A stretch of 64,000 bases of DNA, taken from Hydractinia symbiolongicarpus. Lineage: Eukaryota > Cnidaria > Hydrozoa > Anthoathecata > Hydractiniidae. The DNA lies in the NCBI RefSeq assembly GCF_029227915.1, contig NC_079886.1, positions 2,170,001 through 2,234,000 of the forward strand. The letters are read 5' to 3'. Positions within the stretch are counted from its first letter, which is position 1, and each line of letters starts with the position of its first letter. The position numbers and the translations under genes were made by a program. A model generated the notes under the pieces. The model was not told the origin of the DNA. It saw nothing but the letters and a program-made list of their open reading frames with translations, and did not search any database. Positions 42,410 to 49,757 of this stretch are shown here, piece after piece.

Positions 42410-43153
42410 ATGGCGGCACCGAGAGCGGACGTGTTGCTCGTGTTGTTGTTATCAATTTATACTTTTATCTATATAAAAAAACCAAGTTTTATAACTTCTG
42501 ATGGTATAAGCCTTACTTTTGGAGTTGACCAAACACATGATATCTATTTATTGAAACATGGTTATTCCAGTTTATGGGTAAACAGAAGAAGATATGTGGA
42601 TACAAGACCTTATTCACCAAAGAGTTTAATCGCGTTGTTGCTGATTATTTCTGGAGACGTAGAAAGTTGTCCCGGACCGAGATATACATGCCCAAATTGT
42701 ACAAAAGTTATCCGAAAGAATCAAAAGTTTGACAAATGCCACAACGGTGCAAATCGTTGTCACCTAAAATGTTTTAAAGATGTTTACGAACAAGGAGAAT
42801 AACGCTTGTTTTGTAACTTATGTGGTACACACGACGCGAACGATTTAGAATCCGATCATTCGCTTAATCCTGGATTTATATCGTTTCTCAGTCAACGAGG
42901 AATGAAAATCATACATCAAAATGTTAATGGTTTATTCGAAAAATTGGATAGAATCAAGTTATTATTATCAGACTCGAAAAATCAGGTATCGATTTTTTGT
43001 ATTACAGAGACACACTTGAACTCTTCATTAAGTACTTCCATACTTCACATTCCAGGATATATTGTTGAACGTAGAGACCGTAAAAATGGACCGCATGGCG
43101 GTGTTTTGATGTATATTCGTGAGGATATAAGTTACCAACGACGGTATGATCTA
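42410..43153 (+). pseudogene. LINE ORF, N-terminal part: 2A-like, PHD-like and endonuclease start
   Basis: A single frame of 248 codons from ATG 42410, interrupted once by TAA at 42800-42802 (codon 131). Residues 1-25 are basic then strongly hydrophobic, like a signal or membrane segment. Residues 74-90 are a hydrophobic run followed by GDVESCPGP, matching the 2A ribosome-skipping consensus D(V/I)ExNPGP except Cys for Asn. Residues 92-138 have a cysteine/histidine pattern (C94, C97, C110, C117/H118, C121, then C135 and C138 beyond the stop) resembling the PHD-like finger of such elements, with one expected cysteine apparently missing. Residues about 166-248 start an APE-like endonuclease: HQNVNGL with the catalytic-type Asn, ITETHLN with the Glu at about 200, and GGVLMYIRED. 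The later catalytic His/Asp motifs are lost. It cannot encode an active product; the intended role was target-site nicking for reverse transcription. Confidence 0.85.
42653..42679 (+). other. 2A-like motif with NPGP to CPGP change
   Basis: Encodes GDVESCPGP at codons 82-90 after a hydrophobic stretch. The 2A consensus ends NPGP; here the Asn codon position reads TGT (Cys), which needs two base changes from AAT. In characterised 2A peptides the residue before PGP is important for ribosome skipping, so this copy is expected to be weak or inactive. Confidence 0.75.
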
Positions 43154-43345
43154 CAATCCCAGACAAAATATAGTGGCAATTTTCACAAAATACTGTTTCT
43201 CTCAATCCCCTCCCCCATATCAGTGTTGCTTCTATGCGTCAGGGCACAAAACAAGGCCTAACTCAACTCTGATATTGGGGGAAGGGGGGTACACTGAATT
43301 TTCACTGGAAAAATGACATTTTGCCACTTATTTTGTCTGGGATTG
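43154..43345. repeat. Foldback palindrome 1, unit 1
   Basis: Arms of about 80 bp begin with CAATCCCAGACAAAATA on the left and end with its complement ...TATTTTGTCTGGGATTG on the right, and include complementary C-rich and G-rich runs (TCCCCCATATCAG / CTGATATTGGGGGA). The loop is about 35 bp. The left tip directly follows TA of the LINE. Structure and length resemble a foldback MITE or paired terminal repeats of a TA-inserting element; it has no coding capacity. Confidence 0.85.
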
Positions 43346-43707
43346 TCTGAAAATTGGAAAAAAAAATTGAACAGAGGTTTCCTTACCAGGTTCAAAACAG
43401 TTCAAAAATAAAACAAGTCTTAACATACTCTAAATAAGACTGCTCCAACACATCTTGTATCAAACAGCTAGCCCATGTGGCCATGTGCTTGGTAGCCATC
43501 TTTTATTCAAAATTCAGTACTTTTACATGAGGAATGAAATGTAAACATACAGTAATGGTAGAGTTTACTGTGTGATTGATACAAGTTGAGTTTCTGAGCT
43601 ACATAATACATATTCTTACAAGTTGGAGGCTAAAGTGTGCTCCCTTTAAATCAACATAAGCTAGCCTAAATAAAAAAAACTGCAAATAATGATATAAACT
43701 ACAAGAA
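43346..43707. other. Non-coding spacer between palindrome 1 and the small frame, unit 1
   Basis: AT-rich, with stops in all frames. It holds a short inverted pair (CTTGTATCAA near 43456 and TTGATACAAG near 43576) and, on the minus strand, a splice-donor-like CCTGGTAAGG at about 43382-43391. No gene is seen. The same spacer occurs in every unit at the same offset. Confidence 0.6.
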
Positions 43708-43716
43708 TTTTATATA
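43708..43716 (+). promoter_or_regulatory. TATA-like element before the 37-codon frame, unit 1
   Basis: TTTTATATAC lies about 45-50 bp upstream of ATG 43760 and is followed by a pyrimidine-rich CTGTTTTCAG (43731-43740) that could serve as an initiator or a 3' splice site. Repeated in all units, 2752 bp apart. Predicted by sequence only. Confidence 0.35.
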
Positions 43717-43759
43717 CAAACGCACGCCTTCTGTTTTCAGTTTTAAAAGGTTAATAGAC

Positions 43760-43873
43760 ATGAGCGCCGACAACAGTTTCGAAAAATTGGACTTTACACA
43801 AAGTTTATCGAATCGTGACAATAGAAGAGCTTATTTGATAACATATTCACAAGCAGACATGCTAAAGAAATGA
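43760..43873 (+). pseudogene. 37-codon Rep-like N-terminal fragment, unit 1
   Basis: An ATG-initiated frame of 37 residues ending in TGA. Residues 22-33 read RRAYLITYSQAD, which resembles the first rolling-circle motif region (FLTYxxC type) near the N-terminus of HUH replication initiators of CRESS-DNA replicons. That similarity is by eye and short. The rest of such a protein (HUH motif, catalytic Tyr, helicase) is not found downstream; 85 bp later the iteron palindrome begins. It may be an eroded gene, a first exon whose partner is lost, or chance. It is the same in all eight units, which says little about selection given how recent they are. Confidence 0.35.
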
Positions 43874-43957
43874 AGCAGTTGGAGCCCTGTTCCAGCTGCT
43901 TTGCAAAACTTGTTTTGTTAGGTTCTGAGTATGATAGCAATAGTTTCTAATTGTTTT

Positions 43958-44185
43958 GTCACATGTCACCAACATGTCACCAACGAGTCACCAACATGTT
44001 ACCAGTAGTTATATAGGAAAATGACAAAAAAGACACATGTCACCACATGTCACCAAACAGTATTATAATAATAGTATTAGTATATTTTATATTATTAGTG
44101 GTGACGTGTGGTGACGCGTCATTTTGGTGGGCATGTATTGGTGACATGTTGGTGACTTGTTGGTGACGCGTTGGTGACGCGTGAC
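43958..44185. repeat. Iteron palindrome 2 with origin-like apex, unit 1
   Basis: An imperfect 228-bp palindrome starting GTCACATGTCACCAACATG and ending in the complementary GGTGACGCGTGAC. The left arm has five GTCACC copies plus one GTTACC; the right arm has a comparable set as GGTGAC, mostly 10-11 bp apart, about one helical turn. The centre is AT-rich and holds TAGTATTAG at 44072-44080, almost exactly at the dyad axis. Iterated motifs flanking a stem-loop are typical of rolling-circle origins, but also of subterminal transposase-binding repeats. It sits between the convergent 3' ends of the 37-codon frame and the transposase. Confidence 0.8.
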
Positions 44186-44253
44186 CCTAAACCTTCAAAT
44201 GGAAAATCACACTATATAAAACATTTCTCCCAACAAAAAAATGAAAAAGTAAT

Positions 44254-45405
44254 TTAATACTTGGTTCTGTTGCCTTTTCCTTGAACCACAAGTTTCAGTC
44301 GCTTTGGTATTGACTCGATCGTTCTGTTTATAATGTCGGTAGGAAAGTTTTCGATAGTGCGTTTTACCCTTTCGCAAAATTGCTTGTAACTCTCTCGTGT
44401 CAGTTGCATTCGTAGGGCATCATCACGAATCTGCTTCCTTACAAGGTGAAAAACATTCTCTATAGGATTGAGATCCGGGGAACGTGCTGGAATCCCGAAC
44501 ATCGTGCAATTTATGGAAGCCATTGCCTCTTTCGCAGCCTTTGAAACTTGTCGCGGATCTCCATCTTGCAAAAATGTATGGCATTGAGGATTGACAGTAC
44601 GTGTAAATGTTTTTGGAAAATGCGTTTTCACAAATTCAGCAAAGGTTTTTCCAGTCAGTTTGTCTTCCATTTGTTCACAAAGAACTACGCCACGATCGTA
44701 AGATATTCCAACAAAAAACTGAGCCATTTTGCCCCCACTCCCTTCCTTCTTGCCTTTTGTGGTTTGACTAAGACCTTCTTTTGCGAGTCTCCAAGTCATT
44801 GCGCCAGCTGCTCGAGCCTCTCCGTGCGGATTGCTTTTGTGACCAAAACTCACCCCATCAAAATAAAACGCAATTTCATATTTCCAAAAATCAGTTCCCA
44901 CAGGAAGCATTTCTCTTGCAAATGCAAGTCTCTTGACCTTGTCGGTTTTCGTGACGAGACCTTTCTTTCGAGCTTGACGATAATTATATCCATGTTTGTG
45001 TAAGCAACGACGTACTGTTCTTGTTGATACATGTGCCAGGTTCGCTTCTTCTTGAATGCGCTTGGATGAAAATTGATTCCGCTCCTCGCGAAGTCTTGTT
45101 ATCGTTCTAAGTACGGTACGTTCATCGCGAACTGTCAATTTCCTTGGTCTTCCAGTGTTGTTGTGTCGCTTGTCTTCACGACCGAGCTCATGTTTCATGT
45201 GTCGGTGTATGCTGCGTAACGCAAATTGAGGAAACATTTTTTTTATTTCTGCACCCGTCATTCCGTTTTGTTGATGAAGTACCTTAAAGTACGTCGACAT
45301 TTCAGGCGTAATCTTTTTGGTGATGTTGCGTTGCTGTTGCATTTTGTTATTTATAGCTTTATATCTGAAAGTACAAGTTTTGTCAGAACATTTTGTTAGA
45401 AGCAA
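44254..45405 (-). CDS. Tc1/mariner-type DD34E transposase, unit 1
   Basis: This 383-residue protein would bind transposon ends in the nucleus and catalyse cut-and-paste transposition through an RNase H-fold DDE domain. Residues about 32-75 form a first helix-turn-helix (GMTGAEIKKMFP through RSIHRHMKH), 85-90 are GRPRKL (the AT-hook-like GRPR motif of the superfamily), and about 112-145 are a second helix-turn-helix (SSKRIQEEA through STRTVRRCLHKHGY). The catalytic triad is D183 (FYFDG), D281 (FLQDGDP) and E316 (SPDLNPIEN), with 34 residues between the second D and E, hence DD34E. The length is near the usual 340-380. Translation may begin at Met22 (45342) rather than Met1: a 3' splice site (TTGTACTTTCAG, AG at 45366-45365) lies between them, so residues 1-14 could be intronic. 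No disabling change is seen. It converges with the small plus-strand frame at 43760, with the iteron palindrome between them. Confidence 0.93.
   Translation of the reverse strand: MLLTKCSDKTCTFRYKAINNKMQQQRNITKKITPEMSTYFKVLHQQNGMTGAEIKKMFPQFALRSIHRHMKHELGREDKRHNNTGRPRKLTVRDERTVLRTITRLREERNQFSSKRIQEEANLAHVSTRTVRRCLHKHGYNYRQARKKGLVTKTDKVKRLAFAREMLPVGTDFWKYEIAFYFDGVSFGHKSNPHGEARAAGAMTWRLAKEGLSQTTKGKKEGSGGKMAQFFVGISYDRGVVLCEQMEDKLTGKTFAEFVKTHFPKTFTRTVNPQCHTFLQDGDPRQVSKAAKEAMASINCTMFGIPARSPDLNPIENVFHLVRKQIRDDALRMQLTRESYKQFCERVKRTIENFPTDIINRTIESIPKRLKLVVQGKGNRTKY
45365..45376 (-). other. Candidate 3' splice site in the transposase leader, unit 1
   Basis: Read on the minus strand, TTGTACTTTCAG precedes ATATAAAG and then, 22 bases after the AG, the ATG of Met22. 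A pyrimidine-rich tract plus CAG is a good acceptor, and a candidate donor (CGGTAAAT) lies upstream near 45520. If used, the mature protein starts at Met22 and is 362 residues long. Confidence 0.4.
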
Positions 45406-45905
45406 ACTGAAATTTTAATGTAGTCACCAGTACGGAACGCTTTGTTTACATATGTTTTTGTCCTGAATTTGAACAAGAAAATACAAACAAACGTTGAAGC
45501 GAACGTTCAAATTTACCGTTCAACATTAACATGCTAAATCAACACGTGTAAATGTAAACGCAGCTGTTTCGCACTGGTATATACAGTTTTTAGTACGTTA
45601 ATATGCACATAAGACTTTAATAGAGAGATTATTTATCGGATTTGTTTGTATATAGTAAAAAAAAAGAAAACAGTATATTTTTATCACAAAGGCGAAGTTT
45701 ATGCGTCAAATTCTTCCCTGGAGGCACGGGAAACTGTTCGCAAGCCGAGTGTCACCTGCAAAATTGAAGAGATATTTTGCCTTTCAGAACATTTGTTGTT
45801 ATCATTAACACAAAATATCACTTCACAAGGTACCAAGTCAAATGCTGGAAAAAATCTAAGTCGAAACTGAACTCGGAAAAATTCTAAGTCTAAACTTGTC
45901 TCAGA
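45406..45905 (-). promoter_or_regulatory. Upstream region of the transposase, unit 1
   Basis: About 500 bp with no convincing gene. On the minus strand it holds a TATATA element (45583-45578) about 170 bp before Met1 and 235 bp before Met22, and a GGTGAC iteron-like copy at about 45428-45423 close to the start. An imperfect direct repeat (CTAAGTCGAAACTG / CTAAGTCTAAACTT) lies near 45857-45897 at the unit end. A 79-codon minus-strand frame and an overlapping plus-strand one cross this region; I do not regard them as genes. The same region occurs upstream of each transposase copy. Confidence 0.45.
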
Positions 45906-46097
45906 CAATCCCAGACAAAATATAGTGGCAATTTTCACAAAATACTGTTTCTCTCACCCCCCTCCCCCATATCAGTGTTGCTTCTATGCGTCAGGGCACA
46001 AAACAAGGCCTAACTCAACTCTGATATTGGGGGAAGGGGGGTACACTGAATTTTCACTGGAAAAATGACATTTTGCCACTTATTTTGTCTGGGATTG
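45906..46097. repeat. Foldback palindrome 1, unit 2
   Basis: Here and in later units the symmetry extends 5 bp further outward on each side (TCAGA before, TCTGA after), because the left flank is array sequence rather than LINE. Confidence 0.85.
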
Positions 46098-46511
46098 TCT
46101 GAAAATTGGAAAAAAAAATTGAACAGAGGTTTCCTTACCAGGTTCAAAACAGTTCAAAAATAAAACAAGTCTTAACATACTCTAAATAAGACTGCTCCAA
46201 CACATCTTGTATCAAACAGCTAGCCCATGTGGCCATGTGCTTGGTAGCCATCTTTTATTCAAAATTCAGTACTTTTACATGAGGAATGAAATGTAAACAT
46301 ACAGTAATGGTAGAGTTTACTGTGTGATTGATACAAGTTGAGTTTCTGAGCTACATAATACATATTCTTACAAGTTGGAGGCTAAAGTGTGCTCCCTTTA
46401 AATCAACATAAGCTAGCCTAAATAAAAAAAACTGCAAATAATGATATAAACTACAAGAATTTTATATACAAACGCACGCCTTCTGTTTTCAGTTTTAAAA
46501 GGTTAATAGAC

Positions 46512-46625
46512 ATGAGCGCCGACAACAGTTTCGAAAAATTGGACTTTACACAAAGTTTATCGAATCGTGACAATAGAAGAGCTTATTTGATAACATATTC
46601 ACAAGCAGACATGCTAAAGAAATGA
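46512..46625 (+). pseudogene. 37-codon Rep-like fragment, unit 2
   Basis: Same sequence and stop as unit 1; preceded by the same TATA-like element. Confidence 0.33.
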
Positions 46626-46709
46626 AGCAGTTGGAGCCCTGTTCCAGCTGCTTTGCAAAACTTGTTTTGTTAGGTTCTGAGTATGATAGCAATAGTTTCT
46701 AATTGTTTT

Positions 46710-46937
46710 GTCACATGTCACCAACATGTCACCAACGAGTCACCAACATGTTACCAGTAGTTATATAGGAAAATGACAAAAAAGACACATGTCACCACAT
46801 GTCAACAAACAGTATTATAATAATAGTATTAGTATATTTTATATTATTAGTGGTGACGTGTGGTGACGCGTCATTTTGGTGGGCATGTATTGGTGACATG
46901 TTGGTGACTTGTTGGTGACGCGTTGGTGACGCGTGAC
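46710..46937. repeat. Iteron palindrome 2, unit 2
   Basis: One left-arm iteron is changed (GTCAACAA instead of GTCACCAA near 46804); the right arm has the TT allele. Confidence 0.8.
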
Positions 46938-47005
46938 CCTAAACCTTCAAATGGAAAATCACACTATATAAAACATTTCTCCCAACAAAAAAATGAAAAA
47001 GTAAT

Positions 47006-48157
47006 TTAATACTTGGTTCTGTTGCCTTTTCCTTGAACCACAAGTTTCAGTCGCTTTGGTATTGACTCGATCGTTCTGTTTATAATGTCGGTAGGAAAGT
47101 TTTCGATAGTGCGTTTTACCCTTTCGCAAAATTGCTTGTAACTCTCTCGTGTCAGTTGCATTCGTAGGGCATCATCACGAATCTGCTTCCTTACAAGGTG
47201 AAAAACATTCTCTATAGGATTGAGATCCGGGGAACGTGCTGGAATCCCGAACATCGTGCAATTTATGGAAGCCATTGCCTCTTTCGCAGCCTTTGAAACT
47301 TGTCGCGGATCTCCATCTTGCAAAAATGTATGGCATTGAGGATTGACAGTACGTGTAAATGTTTTTGGAAAATGCGTTTTCACAAATTCAGCAAAGGTTT
47401 TTCCAGTCAGTTTGTCTTCCATTTGTTCACAAAGAACTACGCCACGATCGTAAGATATTCCAACAAAAAACTGAGCCATTTTGCCCCCACTCCCTTCCTT
47501 CTTGCCTTTTGTGGTTTGACTAAGACCTTCTTTTGCGAGTCTCCAAGTCATTGCGCCAGCTGCTCGAGCCTCTCCGTGCGGATTGCTTTTGTGACCAAAA
47601 CTCACCCCATCAAAATAAAACGCAATTTCATATTTCCAAAAATCAGTTCCCACAGGAAGCATTTCTCTTGCAAATGCAAGTCTCTTGACCTTGTCGGTTT
47701 TCGTGACGAGACCTTTCTTTCGAGCTTGACGATAATTATATCCATGTTTGTGTAAGCAACGACGTACTGTTCTTGTTGATACATGTGCCAGGTTCGCTTC
47801 TTCTTGAATGCGCTTGGATGAAAATTGATTCCGCTCCTCGCGAAGTCTTGTTATCGTTCTAAGTACGGTACGTTCATCGCGAACTGTCAATTTCCTTGGT
47901 CTTCCAGTGTTGTTGTGTCGCTTGTCTTCACGACCGAGCTCATGTTTCATGTGTCGGTGTATGCTGCGTAACGCAAATTGAGGAAACATTTTTTTTATTT
48001 CTGCACCCGTCATTCCGTTTTGTTGATGAAGTACCTTAAAGTACGTCGACATTTCAGGCGTAATCTTTTTGGTGATGTTGCGTTGCTGTTGCATTTTGTT
48101 ATTTATAGCTTTATATCTGAAAGTACAAGTTTTGTCAGAACATTTTGTTAGAAGCAA
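47006..48157 (-). CDS. DD34E transposase, unit 2
   Basis: Predicted protein identical to that of unit 1 over all 383 residues, with the triad intact. The alternative start Met22 is at 48094 and the splice acceptor just upstream at about 48118-48117 is conserved. Confidence 0.92.
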   Translation of the reverse strand: MLLTKCSDKTCTFRYKAINNKMQQQRNITKKITPEMSTYFKVLHQQNGMTGAEIKKMFPQFALRSIHRHMKHELGREDKRHNNTGRPRKLTVRDERTVLRTITRLREERNQFSSKRIQEEANLAHVSTRTVRRCLHKHGYNYRQARKKGLVTKTDKVKRLAFAREMLPVGTDFWKYEIAFYFDGVSFGHKSNPHGEARAAGAMTWRLAKEGLSQTTKGKKEGSGGKMAQFFVGISYDRGVVLCEQMEDKLTGKTFAEFVKTHFPKTFTRTVNPQCHTFLQDGDPRQVSKAAKEAMASINCTMFGIPARSPDLNPIENVFHLVRKQIRDDALRMQLTRESYKQFCERVKRTIENFPTDIINRTIESIPKRLKLVVQGKGNRTKY

Positions 48158-48657
48158 ACTGAAATTTTAATGTAGTCACCAGTACGGAACGCTTTGTTTA
48201 CATATGTTTTTGTCCTGAATTTGAACAAGAAAATACAAACAAACGTTGAAGCGAACGTTCAAATTTACCGTTCAACATTAACATGCTAAATCAACACGTG
48301 TAAATGTAAACGCAGCTGTTTCGCACTGGTATATACAGTTTTTAGTACGTTAATATGCACATAAGACTTTAATAGAGAGATTATTTATCGGATTTGTTTG
48401 TATATAGTAAAAAAAAAGAAAACAGTATATTTTTATCACAAAGGCGAAGTTTATGCGTCAAATTCTTCCCTGGAGGCACGGGAAACTGTTCGCAAGCCGA
48501 GTGTCACCTGCAAAATTGAAGAGATATTTTGCCTTTCAGAACATTTGTTGTTATCATTAACACAAAATATCACTTCACAAGGTACCAAGTCAAATGCTGG
48601 AAAAAATCTAAGTCGAAACTGAACTCGGAAAAATTCTAAGTCTAAACTTGTCTCAGA

Positions 48658-48849
48658 CAATCCCAGACAAAATATAGTGGCAATTTTCACAAAATACTGT
48701 TTCTCTCACCCCCCTCCCCCATATCAGTGTTGCTTCTATGCGTCAGGGCACAAAACAAGGCCTAACTCAACTCTGATATTGGGGGAAGGGGGGTACACTG
48801 AATTTTCACTGGAAAAATGACATTTTGCCACTTATTTTGTCTGGGATTG
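48658..48849. repeat. Foldback palindrome 1, unit 3
   Basis: Same as unit 2; the C-rich arm reads CACCCCCCTCCCCC. Confidence 0.85.
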
Positions 48850-49263
48850 TCTGAAAATTGGAAAAAAAAATTGAACAGAGGTTTCCTTACCAGGTTCAAA
48901 ACAGTTCAAAAATAAAACAAGTCTTAACATACTCTAAATAAGACTGCTCCAACACATCTTGTATCAAACAGCTAGCCCATGTGGCCATGTGCTTGGTAGC
49001 CATCTTTTATTCAAAATTCAGTACTTTTACATGAGGAATGAAATGTAAACATACAGTAATGGTAGAGTTTACTGTGTGATTGATACAAGTTGAGTTTCTG
49101 AGCTACATAATACATATTCTTACAAGTTGGAGGCTAAAGTGTGCTCCCTTTAAATCAACATAAGCTAGCCTAAATAAAAAAAACTGCAAATAATGATATA
49201 AACTACAAGAATTTTATATACAAACGGACGCCTTCTGTTTTCAGTTTTAAAAGGTTAATAGAC

Positions 49264-49377
49264 ATGAGCGCCGACAACAGTTTCGAAAAATTGGACTTTA
49301 CACAAAGTTTATCGAATCGTGACAATAGAAGAGCTTATTTGATAACATATTCACAAGCAGACATGCTAAAGAAATGA
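49264..49377 (+). pseudogene. 37-codon Rep-like fragment, unit 3
   Basis: Frame unchanged; the leader carries the G allele (CGGACGCC) about 40 bp upstream of the ATG. Confidence 0.33.
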
Positions 49378-49461
49378 AGCAGTTGGAGCCCTGTTCCAGC
49401 TGCTTTGCAAAACTTGTTTTGTTAGGTTCTGAGTATGATAGCAATAGTTTCTAATTGTTTT

Positions 49462-49689
49462 GTCACATGTCACCAACATGTCACCAACGAGTCACCAACA
49501 TGTTACCAGTAGTTATATAGGAAAATGACAAAAAAGACACATGTCACCACATGTCACCAAACAGTATTATAATAATAGTATTAGTATATTTTATATTATT
49601 AGTGGTGACGTGTGGTGACGCGTCATTTTGGTGGGCATGTATTGGTGACATGTTGGTGACGCGTTGGTGACGCGTTGGTGACGCGTGAC
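49462..49689. repeat. Iteron palindrome 2, unit 3
   Basis: The right arm has GACGCGTTGG where units 1 and 2 have GACTTGTTGG, making three consecutive identical GCGTTGGTGAC-type repeats. Confidence 0.8.
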
Positions 49690-49757
49690 CCTAAACCTTC
49701 AAATGGAAAATCACACTATATAAAACATTTCTCCCAACAAAAAAATGAAAAAGTAAT

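Larger units (their letters stand above)
42399..43153 (+). mobile_element. 5' fragment of a non-LTR retrotransposon (LINE)
   Basis: This is unique sequence between the satellite and the transposase array. It carries a 5'-terminal coding region with a 2A-like peptide, a PHD-like cysteine cluster and the beginning of an APE-type endonuclease, an order known for LINEs of several aquatic invertebrates. The 5' untranslated segment is only 11 bp (ATG at 42410), so either the 5' end is naturally short or the element is slightly 5' truncated. The remaining endonuclease, reverse transcriptase and 3' tail are absent, replaced at 43154 by the tandem array. No target-site duplication can be checked because the 3' end is not in the window. 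Confidence 0.85.
43154..45905. repeat. Array unit 1 (2752 bp)
   Basis: First unit, directly joined to the LINE. It is the only one with AA/T changes in the C-rich arm of its first palindrome (43205-43206 read AT where the others have CC). Haplotype markers: C at 43723 (CGCACGCC) and TT in the GACTTGTTGG step of the iteron palindrome. Confidence 0.93.
45906..48657. repeat. Array unit 2 (2752 bp)
   Basis: Same haplotype as unit 1 at the two informative sites (CGCACGCC; GACTTGTTGG). Private change: ATGTCAACAAAC instead of ATGTCACCAAAC in the left arm of the iteron palindrome near 46804. Confidence 0.93.

Noticed and set aside
43002-43205. 67-codon minus-strand frame at the LINE/array junction
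   Set aside because: It is antisense to the LINE endonuclease and crosses the junction between two unrelated sequences.
43154-43261. Continuation of the LINE frame to 43261
   Set aside because: The last 36 codons are read from palindrome 1, not from the LINE, so the LINE ORF is taken to end at 43153.
44212-44222. CTATATAAAAC as a TATA box
   Set aside because: It lies on the plus strand just 3' of the transposase stop and would drive only antisense transcription; there is no frame after it.
44548-45003. 151-codon plus-strand frame opposite the transposase
   Set aside because: It lies wholly antisense to the transposase, repeats with each unit and has no recognisable motif. It is a shadow frame.
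45699-45938. 79-codon minus-strand frame and overlapping 74-codon plus-strand frame at the unit end
   Set aside because: The minus frame runs into the palindrome and has a stop in unit 4 (54041). Neither shows a domain. Openness in the other units only reflects recent duplication.
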